Made by a program: the position numbers and the translations under genes. The notes under the pieces are model-generated. The model saw nothing but the letters and a program-made list of their open reading frames with translations. It was not told where the DNA came from and made no database searches. Shown here one piece after another: positions 26,268 through 35,182 of a stretch of 64,000 nt of DNA; the stretch's first letter is position 1, and every line of letters starts with the position of its first letter. This DNA is from Pseudotabrizicola sediminis (GTDB taxonomy: Bacteria; Pseudomonadota; Alphaproteobacteria; Rhodobacterales; Rhodobacteraceae), in contig NZ_RPEM01000003.1 of assembly GCF_004745575.1 (NCBI RefSeq), forward strand, positions 186,001 through 250,000. The letters are read 5' to 3'.

Positions 26268-27622
26268 GACGCCAACCCTAGAAAGGCAAAGAACCCAACC
26301 ACATCCGTCACCGTCGTCACGAACGGGCCAGAGGCCAGCGCCGGGTCCACGCCTGCGCGCTCCAGCGCCATCGGAATCGCGATGCCGCCAAAGGCCGCCG
26401 CGATCAGCGTCAGCACCATGGCCAGCCCGATCACAACCGCCAGCATCGGCACCCCGAACCAGACCCCGGCCACCAGCGCCATCAACACACCGAATACCGC
26501 GCCGTTGATCGCCCCCACCGCCACCTCGCGCCTTATCACCCGTGCCGCGTTGCGCGGGGTCAGATCGCGCGTGGCCAGCGCCCGCACCGCCACCGTCATC
26601 GACTGGGTGCCGGCATTGCCGCCCATGCTTGCCACGATCGGCATCAGGACAGCCAAGGCCACCATCTGCTCGATCGTCTCGGCAAAGGCGCTGATCACCA
26701 CCGACGCAAGGATCGCCGTCAGCAGGTTCACAAACAGCCACAGCGCCCGGCCCTTTGTCGCCTCCCACACCGTATCGGCCAGCGTCGCCTCGTCATCCAC
26801 ACCGGCCATACGCAACATGTCTTCCTGATGTTCCTCATCCAGCACGTTCATCGCGTCATCAATCGTGATCACACCCACGAGCCGCCCATGCCTGTCGACC
26901 ACCGGGCAAGAGATCAGGTGGTACTGGTTGAACAGATAGGCCACATCCGCCTCGGGCTCGTTTGCTTCGATGATGCGGAAACTGTCCTCGACAATGGATT
27001 TCAGCGTCACATCCCGCCGCGCCGACAGCATCCGCCCCAGCGTCACGTAAGACACCGGCTTCATCCGCGGATCGACAAGGATCACGTGGTAGAACTGGTC
27101 CGGCAGCCAGTCGACGCTGCGCATATGGTCAATCATCTCGCCCACGGTCCAGTGCTCGGGCGCTGTCACCACCTCGCGCTGCATCAGGCGCCCGGCGGAA
27201 TACTCCGGATAGGCCAGCGCCTGCTCCACCGCCACCCGGTCCGCCTGATCCAGCGTCGACAGGATCGCCTCCTGCGCAGGCTCCTCCAGATCCTCAAGGA
27301 TATCGACCACATCGTCGGTATCCAGATCGCGCATCGCCTCGGCCACCACCTCTGGCGGCAAGGATTCGATCACCTCTTCGCGGATCGAATCCGAGATTTC
27401 GGACAGAATGTCGCCGTCAATCTCGCCCGACCACATCGCCAGCAGATTGCGGCGCTGTTCGCCGCTGATCTGTTCCAGCAAGTCGGCCACATCGGCCGCA
27501 TGCAGCGGCTCCAGCAGCCGGGTCAGCTCGGCTGTGTTGCCAGCCTCGACCGCGTCCAAAATCCGGGCCACGCGGCGCGTGTCCAATGCGGTGTCGTCAT
27601 CCGTGCGCGCGTCATCTGCCAT
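26252..27622 (-). CDS. mgtE: Magnesium transporter MgtE
   Basis: The 456-residue protein has an N-terminal MgtE_N superhelical domain rich in acidic residues (DVADLLEQISGEQRRNLL, DDVVDILEDLEEPAQEAIL), two CBS domains (about 140-265; SYVTLGRML, LISCPVVDRHGRLVGVITIDD in part) and a five-span membrane domain with VASMGGNAGTQSMTVAVRA. It is a Mg2+-gated Mg2+ channel of the inner membrane. The intracellular acidic and CBS domains sense Mg2+. The folate cyclo-ligase is coupled downstream. Confidence 0.96.
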   Translation of the reverse strand: MADDARTDDDTALDTRRVARILDAVEAGNTAELTRLLEPLHAADVADLLEQISGEQRRNLLAMWSGEIDGDILSEISDSIREEVIESLPPEVVAEAMRDLDTDDVVDILEDLEEPAQEAILSTLDQADRVAVEQALAYPEYSAGRLMQREVVTAPEHWTVGEMIDHMRSVDWLPDQFYHVILVDPRMKPVSYVTLGRMLSARRDVTLKSIVEDSFRIIEANEPEADVAYLFNQYHLISCPVVDRHGRLVGVITIDDAMNVLDEEHQEDMLRMAGVDDEATLADTVWEATKGRALWLFVNLLTAILASVVISAFAETIEQMVALAVLMPIVASMGGNAGTQSMTVAVRALATRDLTPRNAARVIRREVAVGAINGAVFGVLMALVAGVWFGVPMLAVVIGLAMVLTLIAAAFGGIAIPMALERAGVDPALASGPFVTTVTDVVGFFAFLGLASWILL

Positions 27623-27743
27623 GCCAACCCCATCCGATTACCCCAACACTAGCGAAAGCTGTTTCCGGCAAACAGGGGGCAGGTCACAAATTTACCCAAA
27701 GCGGGAAAGACGATAGGGTGCCCTCAACCAAAGAGGATAACCG

Positions 27744-29027
27744 ATGACCGATCTGTTGCTGGGCCAGGTGCTGCACTTCACCGCCGATCCTTTCGACCAT
27801 GGCACAACCGCCGCCAAGGTGGATGAGGCGCTGGTGATCGACGGCGGAAAGATCATTGCCGTCGGCTCCGCAGATGCGCTGCGCCGCGCCCATCCGCAGG
27901 CCCGAGTGACCGATTACGGCACGGCCCTGATCAGTGCCGGCTTTGTCGATGCCCATGTGCACTACCCGCAAACCGCCATCATCGCCTCCTGGGGAAAGCG
28001 GCTGATCGACTGGCTGAACAGCTATACCTTCCCCGAGGAAATGCGCTTTTCGAACCTACCTTACGCTCAGGAGGTGGCAAACCGCTACTTCGACCTGACC
28101 ATTTCGAACGGAACCACCTCGGTCTGCTCGTACTGCACCATCCACCCCGAAAGCGTCGATGCCTTCTTTACCGCCGCCGCCATCCGTAACCAGCGCGTCT
28201 GGGCCGGCAAGACCTGCATGGACCGCAACGCGCCCGAGCCCTTACGCGACACGCCGCAATCCGCCTATGACGACAGCAAGCGCCTGCTGAACAAATGGCA
28301 CGCCCAAGGCCGCGCGTCCTACGTCATCACGCCCCGCTTCTCGCCCACGTCAACCCCCGAACAGCTTCACGCTCTTGGCGCGCTGTGGGGCGAGCATCCG
28401 GATTGCCTGATGCAAACCCACCTGTCGGAACAAACCGATGAAATCGCCTGGGTCAAAGAGCTGTTCCCGCAGTCGCGCGACTATCTTGATACCTACGAAT
28501 CCCACGGCCTGCTGCGCGAAGGTGCCATCTATGGCCATGCCATCCACCTGACCGAACGGGAAAAATCCCGGCTAAAGGAAGCCGGAGCCAGCCTGATCCA
28601 CTGCCCCACCTCCAACACCTTCATCGGGTCTGGCCTGTTCGACATGGGGGGGCTGAAAGCCGCAGGTCAACGCATCGGCCTTGCCACCGACACCGGCGGC
28701 GGCTCGTCGTTTTCCATGCTGCGCACCATGGCGGCAGCCTATGAGGTCGGCCAACTGGCCGGCCGCGCCCTGCACCCGGCAGAGCTGTGGTGGCTGGCCA
28801 CGCAGGGCTCTGCCCGCGCCCTGCAAGCCGATCACCAGATCGGCAACATCGGGCCAGGGATGGAGGCAGATCTGGTGGTGGTCGATCTCGCCTCTACCCC
28901 TGCCATCGAACAGGCGGCCCGGCGCGCAGATGACATCTGGCAGAGCATTTTCCCGACCATCATGATGGGCGACGACCGCGCCATCCGCGCCACATGGGTG
29001 GCAGGGGTTTGCGTTCACGGGGCCTGA
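27744..29027 (+). CDS. guaD: Guanine deaminase
   Basis: The 427-residue amidohydrolase has the Zn-binding start GFVDAHVHYPQTAIIASWG typical of guanine deaminase, then CSYCTIHPESVDAFF, TPRFSPT, QTHLSEQTDEI, HAIHLTE, and LATDTGGGSSFSMLRTM. It converts guanine to xanthine and ammonia. AAAGAGGATAACCG precedes the ATG. Two genes further, and convergent, is an 8-oxoguanine deaminase, so two purine-base deaminases sit within 3 kb. No transporter or xanthine dehydrogenase gene is adjacent. Confidence 0.95.
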   Translation: MTDLLLGQVLHFTADPFDHGTTAAKVDEALVIDGGKIIAVGSADALRRAHPQARVTDYGTALISAGFVDAHVHYPQTAIIASWGKRLIDWLNSYTFPEEMRFSNLPYAQEVANRYFDLTISNGTTSVCSYCTIHPESVDAFFTAAAIRNQRVWAGKTCMDRNAPEPLRDTPQSAYDDSKRLLNKWHAQGRASYVITPRFSPTSTPEQLHALGALWGEHPDCLMQTHLSEQTDEIAWVKELFPQSRDYLDTYESHGLLREGAIYGHAIHLTEREKSRLKEAGASLIHCPTSNTFIGSGLFDMGGLKAAGQRIGLATDTGGGSSFSMLRTMAAAYEVGQLAGRALHPAELWWLATQGSARALQADHQIGNIGPGMEADLVVVDLASTPAIEQAARRADDIWQSIFPTIMMGDDRAIRATWVAGVCVHGA

Positions 29028-29066
29028 AACAGGGCAGGCCCCGAAAACTCCGAGGGCCGAAACCGC

Positions 29067-29396
29067 TCAGTCGAAGCCGAATTCCCAGCCATCGGGCAGA
29101 AAATCATAGGCGACGCCGATCTCGCTCACCTTGCGCTCTTCCTCCCACAAAATCTCGGGGGTGATGCGCAGCGGGGTCTTGGTGGTCACGATCAGCGTGT
29201 CTTCGTCCTGATCGCGCTGGGTCGAAAATCCCTTGGCCTGCAAGGCTTTTTCGCACACCTTCCAGTTCGCCTCATCGCTTTCCGCCAGCAGATAGAATTC
29301 CACCAGCGACATCTGCGGCAAGGTCGCGCCGCCCTTTTTCATCTCGGCGAAACTGTCAAAGGTCTCGCGCTTCTGCGCTTCGAAATCATGTGCCAT
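29067..29396 (-). CDS. rraB: RraB-family regulator of ribonuclease E
   Basis: The 109-residue acidic protein matches RraB (FDSFAEMKKGGATLPQMSLVEFYLL, DEANWKVCEKALQAKGF, and the C-terminal VAYDFLPDGWEFGFD). In E. coli RraB binds RNase E and changes the spectrum of transcripts degraded. It is one base downstream of the 8-oxoguanine deaminase frame in a head-to-tail order (its ATG at 29396 abuts that gene's stop at 29398), so on the minus strand the deaminase comes first and rraB second. The functional link between them is unknown. Confidence 0.85.
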   Translation of the reverse strand: MAHDFEAQKRETFDSFAEMKKGGATLPQMSLVEFYLLAESDEANWKVCEKALQAKGFSTQRDQDEDTLIVTTKTPLRITPEILWEEERKVSEIGVAYDFLPDGWEFGFD

Positions 29397-29397
29397 G

Positions 29398-30738
29398 TCA
29401 GCCCCTCAGCTTGTGCGCCAAAGCGGTCTGCCGCTCGACGATCAGGGGAAGGTCTACCGTAACCATCTGCCCGCCCGCAACCACCCTGCGCCCGTCGACA
29501 AACAGATCACGCACCCGCCCCGGCCCGCACAAGACCAGCGCCGCCACCGGGTCCCATGATCCTGCCGACTCGATCCCCGAAATATCCCAGATCGCCACAT
29601 CCGCCCGCTTGCCGGGCTGCAAAGACCCGCAGTCGGGTTGCCCCAGCACCTGCGCCCCGCCCAGCGTGGCAATCTCCAGCGCCTCGCGTGCGCTCATCGC
29701 ATCGGCCCCGCGTGCCACCCGCTGCAGCAGCAGCGCCTGCCGCGCTTCGCCAATCAGATTGCCCGCGTCATTGCTGGCCGACCCGTCCACGCCCAACCCC
29801 AACGGCACCCCGGCATCCCGCATCGCCCGCACCGGCGCGATGCCAGACCCCAACCGGCAGTTGGAGCATGGGCAATGCGCCACCCCGGTGCGCGTGCGCG
29901 CGAAAAGGTCGATCTCCGCGCCATCCAGCTTCACACAATGCGCATGCCAGACATCGGGGCCGGTCCAGCCCAGATCTTCGGCATATTGCCCGGGCCGAAC
30001 GCCGAACTTCGCCAGCGAATAGGCGATATCTTCGTCATTCTCCGCCAGATGGGTGTGCAGCATCACCCCTTTGTCACGCGCGAGCAGTGCCGCCTCGCGC
30101 ATCAGATCCCGGCTCACCGAAAAGGGCGAGCAAGGTGCCAGCCCCACCCGCACCATCGCCCCCTCGGCAGGGTCATGGAACGCATCGACCACCCGGATCA
30201 TATCTTCCAGAATATCCGCCTCGCGCTCCACCAGCGCATCGGGTGGCAGGCCTCCATCCGACACGCCGATGCTCATGGCCCCCCGCGTCGGGTGAAACCG
30301 CAGGCCTATGGTGCGCGCCGCCTCAATCGTATCCTCCAGCCGCGCGCCGTTGGGGTAAAGATAAAGGTGGTCTGATGACAGGCTGCACCCGGTCAGCGCC
30401 AGTTCCGCCAAACCCACCTGTGCCGACACAAACATCTCCTCGGGCCCGAACCGTGCCCAGATCGGGTACAGCGTCTGCAGCCAGCCGAACAACAGCGCAT
30501 CCTGCCCGCCCGGCACCGCCCGCGTCAGGGTCTGATACAGGTGGTGATGGGTGTTCACCAACCCCGGCGTCACCACACAGTCGCGCGCCTCCACCACCTC
30601 GGCCCCCGGTGCCTCCAGCCCCGGCCCCACGGCGGCAATCACGCCTCCACGCAACAACACATCCGCCCCCGCCAGCTCACGGCGGGTTGCATCCATCGTC
30701 ACCACGACATCGGCGTTTCTGATCAGAATTTCACGCAA
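29398..30738 (-). CDS. 8-oxoguanine deaminase (amidohydrolase)
   Basis: The 446-residue protein belongs to the hydroxyatrazine/8-oxoguanine deaminase group of metal amidohydrolases: TPGLVNTHHHLYQTLTRA (metal His pair), THLAENDEDI, HAHCVKLDGAEI and GLGVDGSASND (metal Asp). Enzymes of this group convert 8-oxoguanine to urate and ammonia. Related enzymes act on chlorinated triazines. The start is TTG at 30738, supported by GGAGG eleven bases upstream, and no ATG exists near the expected N-terminus. It may be co-transcribed with rraB, which follows without a gap. Together with guaD it suggests salvage or degradation of oxidised and normal guanine. Confidence 0.88.
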   Translation of the reverse strand: MREILIRNADVVVTMDATRRELAGADVLLRGGVIAAVGPGLEAPGAEVVEARDCVVTPGLVNTHHHLYQTLTRAVPGGQDALLFGWLQTLYPIWARFGPEEMFVSAQVGLAELALTGCSLSSDHLYLYPNGARLEDTIEAARTIGLRFHPTRGAMSIGVSDGGLPPDALVEREADILEDMIRVVDAFHDPAEGAMVRVGLAPCSPFSVSRDLMREAALLARDKGVMLHTHLAENDEDIAYSLAKFGVRPGQYAEDLGWTGPDVWHAHCVKLDGAEIDLFARTRTGVAHCPCSNCRLGSGIAPVRAMRDAGVPLGLGVDGSASNDAGNLIGEARQALLLQRVARGADAMSAREALEIATLGGAQVLGQPDCGSLQPGKRADVAIWDISGIESAGSWDPVAALVLCGPGRVRDLFVDGRRVVAGGQMVTVDLPLIVERQTALAHKLRG

Positions 30739-30865
30739 GACAGGTTCCTCCGCCCCTTCGGTGGAACCTATGGCGGGCCGACAGAAGGGGAAAGGACTCG
30801 GTCACCGCTCGGAAACCCTAGCAAAACCCGTCCAAAGAACGCAAGCCGCCCATTTTTCCGTCGAC

Positions 30866-30901
30866 AAATATCCTCGGGGTCAGGGGCCAGACAGCCCCCT
30901 G
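30866..30901 (+). repeat. AAATATCC-GGGGG intergenic element, family 1, copy 2
   Basis: AAATATCCTCGGGG is followed by the hairpin CAGGGG...CCCCTG (30881-30901) with CCAGACAGC in the loop. It abuts the 3' end of hisN, so read from hisN it forms the start of the 3' untranslated region. Confidence 0.65.
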
Positions 30902-31714
30902 TCAACCGTTCAGCAGCGCAAGTGCCTCGGCATGCACGGCCCGGTTCGCTGCCGCCAGCACCTGCCCGCCCTGATGGCATGCATTGCCCTGCCAGTCGGT
31001 CACCACGCCCCCCGCTGCCTCGATCACCGCGATCGGGGCCTGCACGTCATAGGCCTGCAACCCGGCCTCGATCACCAGATCGACCTGGCCCGCCGCCAGC
31101 AGCGCATAGCCATAGCAATCCATGCCATAGCGCACCAGCCGCACCCGGTCTGCCACCCGGCGAAACGCTGCGTGCTCTGCCACTGTGCCCACTTCGGGAA
31201 AGGTCGACAGCAGGATCGCCTCTGCCAACGGCCGCGCGGCGCGGCATTCCAGCGCAAACTCCCCCGACGGTCCGACCGTCCGCGCCAGGCCAAAGCCGCC
31301 CTCAAACCGTTCACGGATAAACGGCTGGTCGATCAGCCCATAAACCGGCCCGCTGTCATCCGCGACCGAGATCAGCACCCCCCAGATCGGCGTGCCCGAC
31401 AGATAGCCGCGCGTGCCGTCAATCGGGTCCAGCACCCAGGTCAGCCCCGATGTGCCGGCAAGTGCCCCGTATTCTTCGCCCAGCACCGCGTCTTGCGGGC
31501 GCCGCTGCGCCAGAATGGCGCGCATCCGCTCTTCCGCCAGCCGGTCTGCCACCGTCACCGGGTCAAACCGCGCGGTTTCCTTGCTGTCGGCCAGCAACCC
31601 GGGCTTGCGGAAATGCAAAAGCGTCGCCTCCCGTGCGGCATCGGCCAGCGCATGGGCGGTCGCCATCAATTCGGCACGGGTTTCAAATGTCAGGTTCGCG
31701 GTCAGCTCTGCCAT
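30902..31714 (-). CDS. hisN: Histidinol-phosphatase, inositol monophosphatase type
   Basis: The 270-residue protein has the metal sites VLGEEYGA (Glu80/81) and WVLDPIDGTRGYLSGTPIWGVL (Asp96, Asp99). The change from G-T-T-N to G-T-R-G-Y-L-S-G is characteristic of HisN phosphatases, unlike inositol phosphatases. MDCYGYALLAAGQVDLVIEAGLQAYDVQA follows. It removes phosphate from histidinol phosphate in histidine biosynthesis. GGGGAAAACC precedes the ATG. Compare the SuhB-like paralogue at 4367-5161. Confidence 0.9.
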   Translation of the reverse strand: MAELTANLTFETRAELMATAHALADAAREATLLHFRKPGLLADSKETARFDPVTVADRLAEERMRAILAQRRPQDAVLGEEYGALAGTSGLTWVLDPIDGTRGYLSGTPIWGVLISVADDSGPVYGLIDQPFIRERFEGGFGLARTVGPSGEFALECRAARPLAEAILLSTFPEVGTVAEHAAFRRVADRVRLVRYGMDCYGYALLAAGQVDLVIEAGLQAYDVQAPIAVIEAAGGVVTDWQGNACHQGGQVLAAANRAVHAEALALLNG

Positions 31715-31850
31715 GGTTTTCCCCTGCGGCAGGGGTCATCCACACCCCAGCCCTAAGCAGCGCTAGCGCCGCCCGGGGCCGGGGTCAAGATCACCTGGCC
31801 TGGACAGACCCTGTCAGGGCAAGGGGTAGGGGCCACAAATCGCCCGGCCT

Positions 31851-32216
31851 TCAGGCGGCTTCGCTCAGCACACGGGCCAGATCGAACAACCGGCGGCGCT
31901 GCGCTTCGGGGATGGCGTAATAGGAGCGCACCAGGTCCAATGCTTCCTTGTCGGCAAGAAAATCACTGGGCGCGGCCGTCACCGGCGCATCACCATCCGC
32001 CGCCAGCCCGTCAAAAAAGAACGCAATCTGAACGCCCAGCGTTTCCGCGATATCCCAAAGGCGGGATGCGCTGACCCGGTTCATGCCGGTTTCATACTTC
32101 TGGATCTGCTGGAATTTGATCCCGACCTTGTCCGCGAGTTGCTGCTGGGTCATCCCCACCATCCAACGGCGATGGCGGATCCGCTTCCCAACATGAGCGT
32201 CGACTGGGTGTTTCAT
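31851..32216 (-). CDS. XRE-family helix-turn-helix regulator
   Basis: The 121-residue protein has one HTH_3 domain at residues 9-65 (GKRIRHRRWMVGMTQQQLADKVGIKFQQIQKYETGMNRVSASRL) and a helical C-terminus ending AQRRRLFDLARVLSEA. Such proteins are common and highly conserved in alphaproteobacteria. Some regulate cell-cycle or stress genes. No target is evident. It is followed on the same strand by hisN after 136 bp and is divergent from the quinone oxidoreductase across 409 bp. Confidence 0.85.
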   Translation of the reverse strand: MKHPVDAHVGKRIRHRRWMVGMTQQQLADKVGIKFQQIQKYETGMNRVSASRLWDIAETLGVQIAFFFDGLAADGDAPVTAAPSDFLADKEALDLVRSYYAIPEAQRRRLFDLARVLSEAA

Positions 32217-32625
32217 CTAAATCTCCGAACCTGTAAGTCCCCTACGTTAACATAAGCCACTCTCATGCCAAAGTAAGGATATTTCCCATATTGGTGAGAT
32301 TCTTACACAGTCGCTCAGTTCTGACAGGGATTATGCAGGATCAATTCCACAACTGACCAAAACTTCCCCAGCCTTACCTTTGGAAGAATCAGCCGGGGGA
32401 ACACTCGCGCGCAGCGTGTTTTGCATTTTCATTCGCATTTCGCAACATATTCGCAAATCAATCACACCGCCAACCGGCCATGGCCCGACGGATCAGATTT
32501 CTCCCGCCGCTGCCCCCGCCTCAGACCCGACCCCGCGCCGCATTTTCCGGCATCCCTTCGGTATGCCCTCTGGCTCTGCTTCCGACCCCGCACTAAGCTG
32601 CGCTCAAAACCACAGGATACCCCGC
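32217..32625. other. Intergenic region, 409 bp
   Basis: No gene found. The left 200 bp (32217-32420) are clearly AT-richer than the neighbours and probably carry the promoter of the XRE gene. The right part is GC-rich and open in the frame of the oxidoreductase, but has no family similarity. Confidence 0.4.
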
Positions 32626-33588
32626 ATGCGCGCCTGGCAGATCGACAGCCTTTCCACCCCCGCCCGCCTGATCACCCTGCCCCTCCCGGTTCCGGCGGCG
32701 GGGCAGGCGCTGGTGCGTATCCATGCCTGCGCGCTGAACTTCGCCGATCTGCTGATGGTGGAGGGCAAGTATCAGTCCAAGCCCCCCCTGCCCTTCACCC
32801 CCGGCCTTGAACTGGCGGGTGAGGTGGTTGCGCTGGGACCCGACACGGCGGGCCCTGCCCCCGGCACCCGCGTTGCCTGCTACGCCGGGCACGGCGGGCT
32901 GGCGGAGTATGGGACCTTTCCCACTGACAGGCTGATCCCGATCCCCGATGCCCTGCCTTACACACATGCATCGGCCTTTCTGATCGCCTATGGTACCTCG
33001 CATCTGGCGCTCTGGCACAAGGCCCGGCTGCAACCAGGAGAGACGCTGCTGGTCACCGGGGCTGCAGGCGGTGTCGGGCTGACAGCGGTCGAGGTGGGCA
33101 AGCGCATGGGGGCGCGCGTCATCGCAACCGCACGCGGGGCGGAAAAGCTGGCCGTGGCCCGCGCTGCCGGGGCCGACCATCTGATCGACAGCGATGCGCC
33201 CGATCTGAAAGACCAGCTCAAGACCCTTGGCGGCGTTGACGTGATCTATGACACCGTCGGCGGCGCAGGCTTTGACGCCGCCCTACGCGCTACCCGGCCC
33301 GATGGCCGCATCCTGTGCATCGGCTTTGCCGGGGGTGACGTCCCCAAACCCGCCGCCAATATCCTCCTCGTCAAGAACGTCACCGTCATCGGCTTCTGGT
33401 GGGGCGCCTACATCGACTTCGCCCCGCATCTGGTCACGCAAAGCCTGTCCACCCTGATGGGCTGGTACACACAAGGCGGCCTGCGCCCCCACATCTCCCA
33501 CCATCTGCCGCTGGCGTCCCTGCCCGAAGGGCTGGCCCTCCTGCGCGACCGCAAGGCAACGGGCAAGGTGGTGGTGCAGATCGCGTGA
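32626..33588 (+). CDS. Zinc-independent NADPH:quinone oxidoreductase (MDR family)
   Basis: The 320-residue protein has a GroES-like N-terminal half (ACALNFADLLMVEGKYQSKPPLPFTPGLELAGEV) and a Rossmann domain with VTGAAGGVGLTAVEVGKRMGA, then YDTVGG and HHLPLASLPEGLALLRDRKATGKVVV. It lacks the Zn ligands of alcohol dehydrogenases and matches the QOR group that reduces quinones or enoyl substrates with NADPH. The ATG at 32626 fits the family N-terminus. The 82 codons open upstream are not conserved in character. Substrate unknown. Confidence 0.9.
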   Translation: MRAWQIDSLSTPARLITLPLPVPAAGQALVRIHACALNFADLLMVEGKYQSKPPLPFTPGLELAGEVVALGPDTAGPAPGTRVACYAGHGGLAEYGTFPTDRLIPIPDALPYTHASAFLIAYGTSHLALWHKARLQPGETLLVTGAAGGVGLTAVEVGKRMGARVIATARGAEKLAVARAAGADHLIDSDAPDLKDQLKTLGGVDVIYDTVGGAGFDAALRATRPDGRILCIGFAGGDVPKPAANILLVKNVTVIGFWWGAYIDFAPHLVTQSLSTLMGWYTQGGLRPHISHHLPLASLPEGLALLRDRKATGKVVVQIA

Positions 33589-33647
33589 GCCCACCATGGT
33601 TGATTGGAGCCCATATCCACCGTCAAGCGATGTGGTAAGCTCGTCAT

Positions 33648-34133
33648 ATGTGCGCAACCCGACATTGTTTCTGCAACGTGACTCTGGATGACCATGATCT
33701 GCTCAAGACATGGCAATCAACCCCTCATGTCCAGGAGTGGTGGGGCGCACAAAAACCCTTTGACGAAGAGGATCTCGCGGATCCCCGGGTCGCACGCTGG
33801 ATCGTATCCTATGCAAAACGCCCCTTTGCGTTCATGCAGGACTACACGGTTCACGGATGGGATGATCACCATTTTGCTCATCTTCCTAAGGGCGCAAGGG
33901 GAATCGACCAATATATCGGAGACCCCGGGATGATCGGTGCTGGGCACGGTTCAGCCTTTATCAGCGCTAGAATGCAGGTGCTTTTTGATGAGGGCGCACC
34001 TGTGATCGCGACCGATCCACATCCTGAGAACCACCGCGCGATAGCAGTTTACAGGAAGCTGGGCTTTGAACCCTTCGGCCCCCCACAAGAGACTCGGTGG
34101 GGTCTGATCGTTCCTATGTTGGCGAAGCGGTAG
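33648..34133 (+). CDS. AAC(6')-like N-acetyltransferase (GNAT)
   Basis: The 161-residue protein matches the AAC(6')-Ib-like group of GNATs: WQSTPHVQEWWG, GIDQYIGDPGMIGAGHGSAFI (acetyl-CoA loop in the region GAGHGS), then IATDPHPENHRAIAVYRKLGF. Members include aminoglycoside 6'-N-acetyltransferases, but chromosomal ones often have other substrates, so resistance cannot be claimed. The gene is unlike its neighbours in base use: about 54% GC over its first 100 bases by hand count, compared with roughly two thirds around it, and with relaxed third positions. Recent transfer is a plausible cause. Convergent with the LysR gene. Confidence 0.82.
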   Translation: MCATRHCFCNVTLDDHDLLKTWQSTPHVQEWWGAQKPFDEEDLADPRVARWIVSYAKRPFAFMQDYTVHGWDDHHFAHLPKGARGIDQYIGDPGMIGAGHGSAFISARMQVLFDEGAPVIATDPHPENHRAIAVYRKLGFEPFGPPQETRWGLIVPMLAKR

Positions 34134-34152
34134 GCGGCGCGCGATGATCGGC

Positions 34153-34170
34153 AGCTTTGTCCGCAAAGCT
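34153..34170. other. Small hairpin between convergent genes
   Basis: AGCTTTG-TCCG-CAAAGCT forms a 7-bp perfect stem 20 bp after the GNAT stop. Without a T run it is only a weak terminator candidate. Confidence 0.35.
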
Positions 34171-34175
34171 CCCCC

Positions 34176-35051
34176 TCACCCCACCGCCCGCACCACGCCC
34201 CGCGCCTGATAGGCGCGCTGAATCATCGCCGCCATCTCCAGCACCGCCGGGCTGTGCGCCGGGTCTGCGACATACAGGTTCACCTTCATCCGTTTCAGGT
34301 CAGGCAAGGCTCCGCCATGGCTGATCCGCTCCACATAGGGCGGCTCTGACCCGGCCAGCACGGTGTGCACGGCAAGGTCAGCGCTTACACTGGCCTCGAT
34401 CGTGCGGGTGCTGTCGCTTTCCACCGCCATCTGCCAGGGCACTCCGGCCTTGTCCAAGGCCGCCTGCACCCCTTGCCGGAAAATACAGTTGTGCTCATAA
34501 GCCAGCTTCAAGGGCCGCCCCTTCCACGCAACACCCCCCGGCGCGCCGACCCAGACCAGCGGCAACTCGGCCAGCGTCACCCCACCCGGGTCCACCGTGT
34601 CTTCGGTGGTCAGGATGATGTCGCACTCCCCCCGCCCGAACTGCGCCTTGAGCACACGGGTAAAGGACGAAATCAGCGACACCTTCATCCGTGGAAACGT
34701 CCGCGCAAAATGCTGCAGCACCTGCGGGATCACCGGATAGACGATGTCATGCGGCACCCCCAGCACCACTTCGCCCTCATGCGGGTCACGGGTCAGCCGC
34801 CCCATCACCTCGTCGTTCAGGGCCAGCATCCGCCGCGCATAGCCCAGCAATTGCTCTCCCGCCGCCGTCAGCGCCACCTGCCGGCCCGACCGGTCCAGCA
34901 CATCAACGCCCAGCATGTCCTCCAGCCGCTTGATCTGCATCGACACCGCTGATTGCGTCAGGTTCAGAAAGCCCGAGGCCCGTGTCACCCCACCGGCATC
35001 GGCCACCGCCACAAAAGACCGCAAGGCGGTCAGGTCCAGATTGCGCGCCAT
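34176..35051 (-). CDS. LysR-family transcriptional regulator
   Basis: The 291-residue protein has the N-terminal HTH (DLTALRSFVAVADAGGVTRASGFLNLTQSAVSMQIKRLE, residues 5-45) and a periplasmic-binding-like effector domain. Several family members with the signature SAVSMQIKRLE control metabolic genes and act together with a ligand. The target is not evident. It is divergent from a DUF1127 gene across 131 bp, which holds CTATTTCAAGCAAG and other possible T-N11-A boxes. The ATG at 35051 is chosen because the HTH should start within the first residues. The frame opens 11 codons further upstream. Confidence 0.9.
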   Translation of the reverse strand: MARNLDLTALRSFVAVADAGGVTRASGFLNLTQSAVSMQIKRLEDMLGVDVLDRSGRQVALTAAGEQLLGYARRMLALNDEVMGRLTRDPHEGEVVLGVPHDIVYPVIPQVLQHFARTFPRMKVSLISSFTRVLKAQFGRGECDIILTTEDTVDPGGVTLAELPLVWVGAPGGVAWKGRPLKLAYEHNCIFRQGVQAALDKAGVPWQMAVESDSTRTIEASVSADLAVHTVLAGSEPPYVERISHGGALPDLKRMKVNLYVADPAHSPAVLEMAAMIQRAYQARGVVRAVG

Positions 35052-35182
35052 ATCACAAATCCTGATGCGAGAGTTCAAAAGCATTCACTTTCCTAATGTC
35101 CGCGATTCGACTATTTCAAGCAAGCGATTTGAAGACGGCTTCCGCCCGCTCGCATTTGATGATGACCCTGAAAGGAAAGACC

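Noticed and set aside
27623-27743. Purine riboswitch before guaD
   Set aside because: The 121-bp spacer shows no purine-aptamer core or paired arms.
34176-35051. LysR regulator as part of a resistance island with the AAC(6')-like gene
   Set aside because: The LysR gene has normal composition and faces the DUF1127 gene, not the acetyltransferase; there is no sign of shared transfer.
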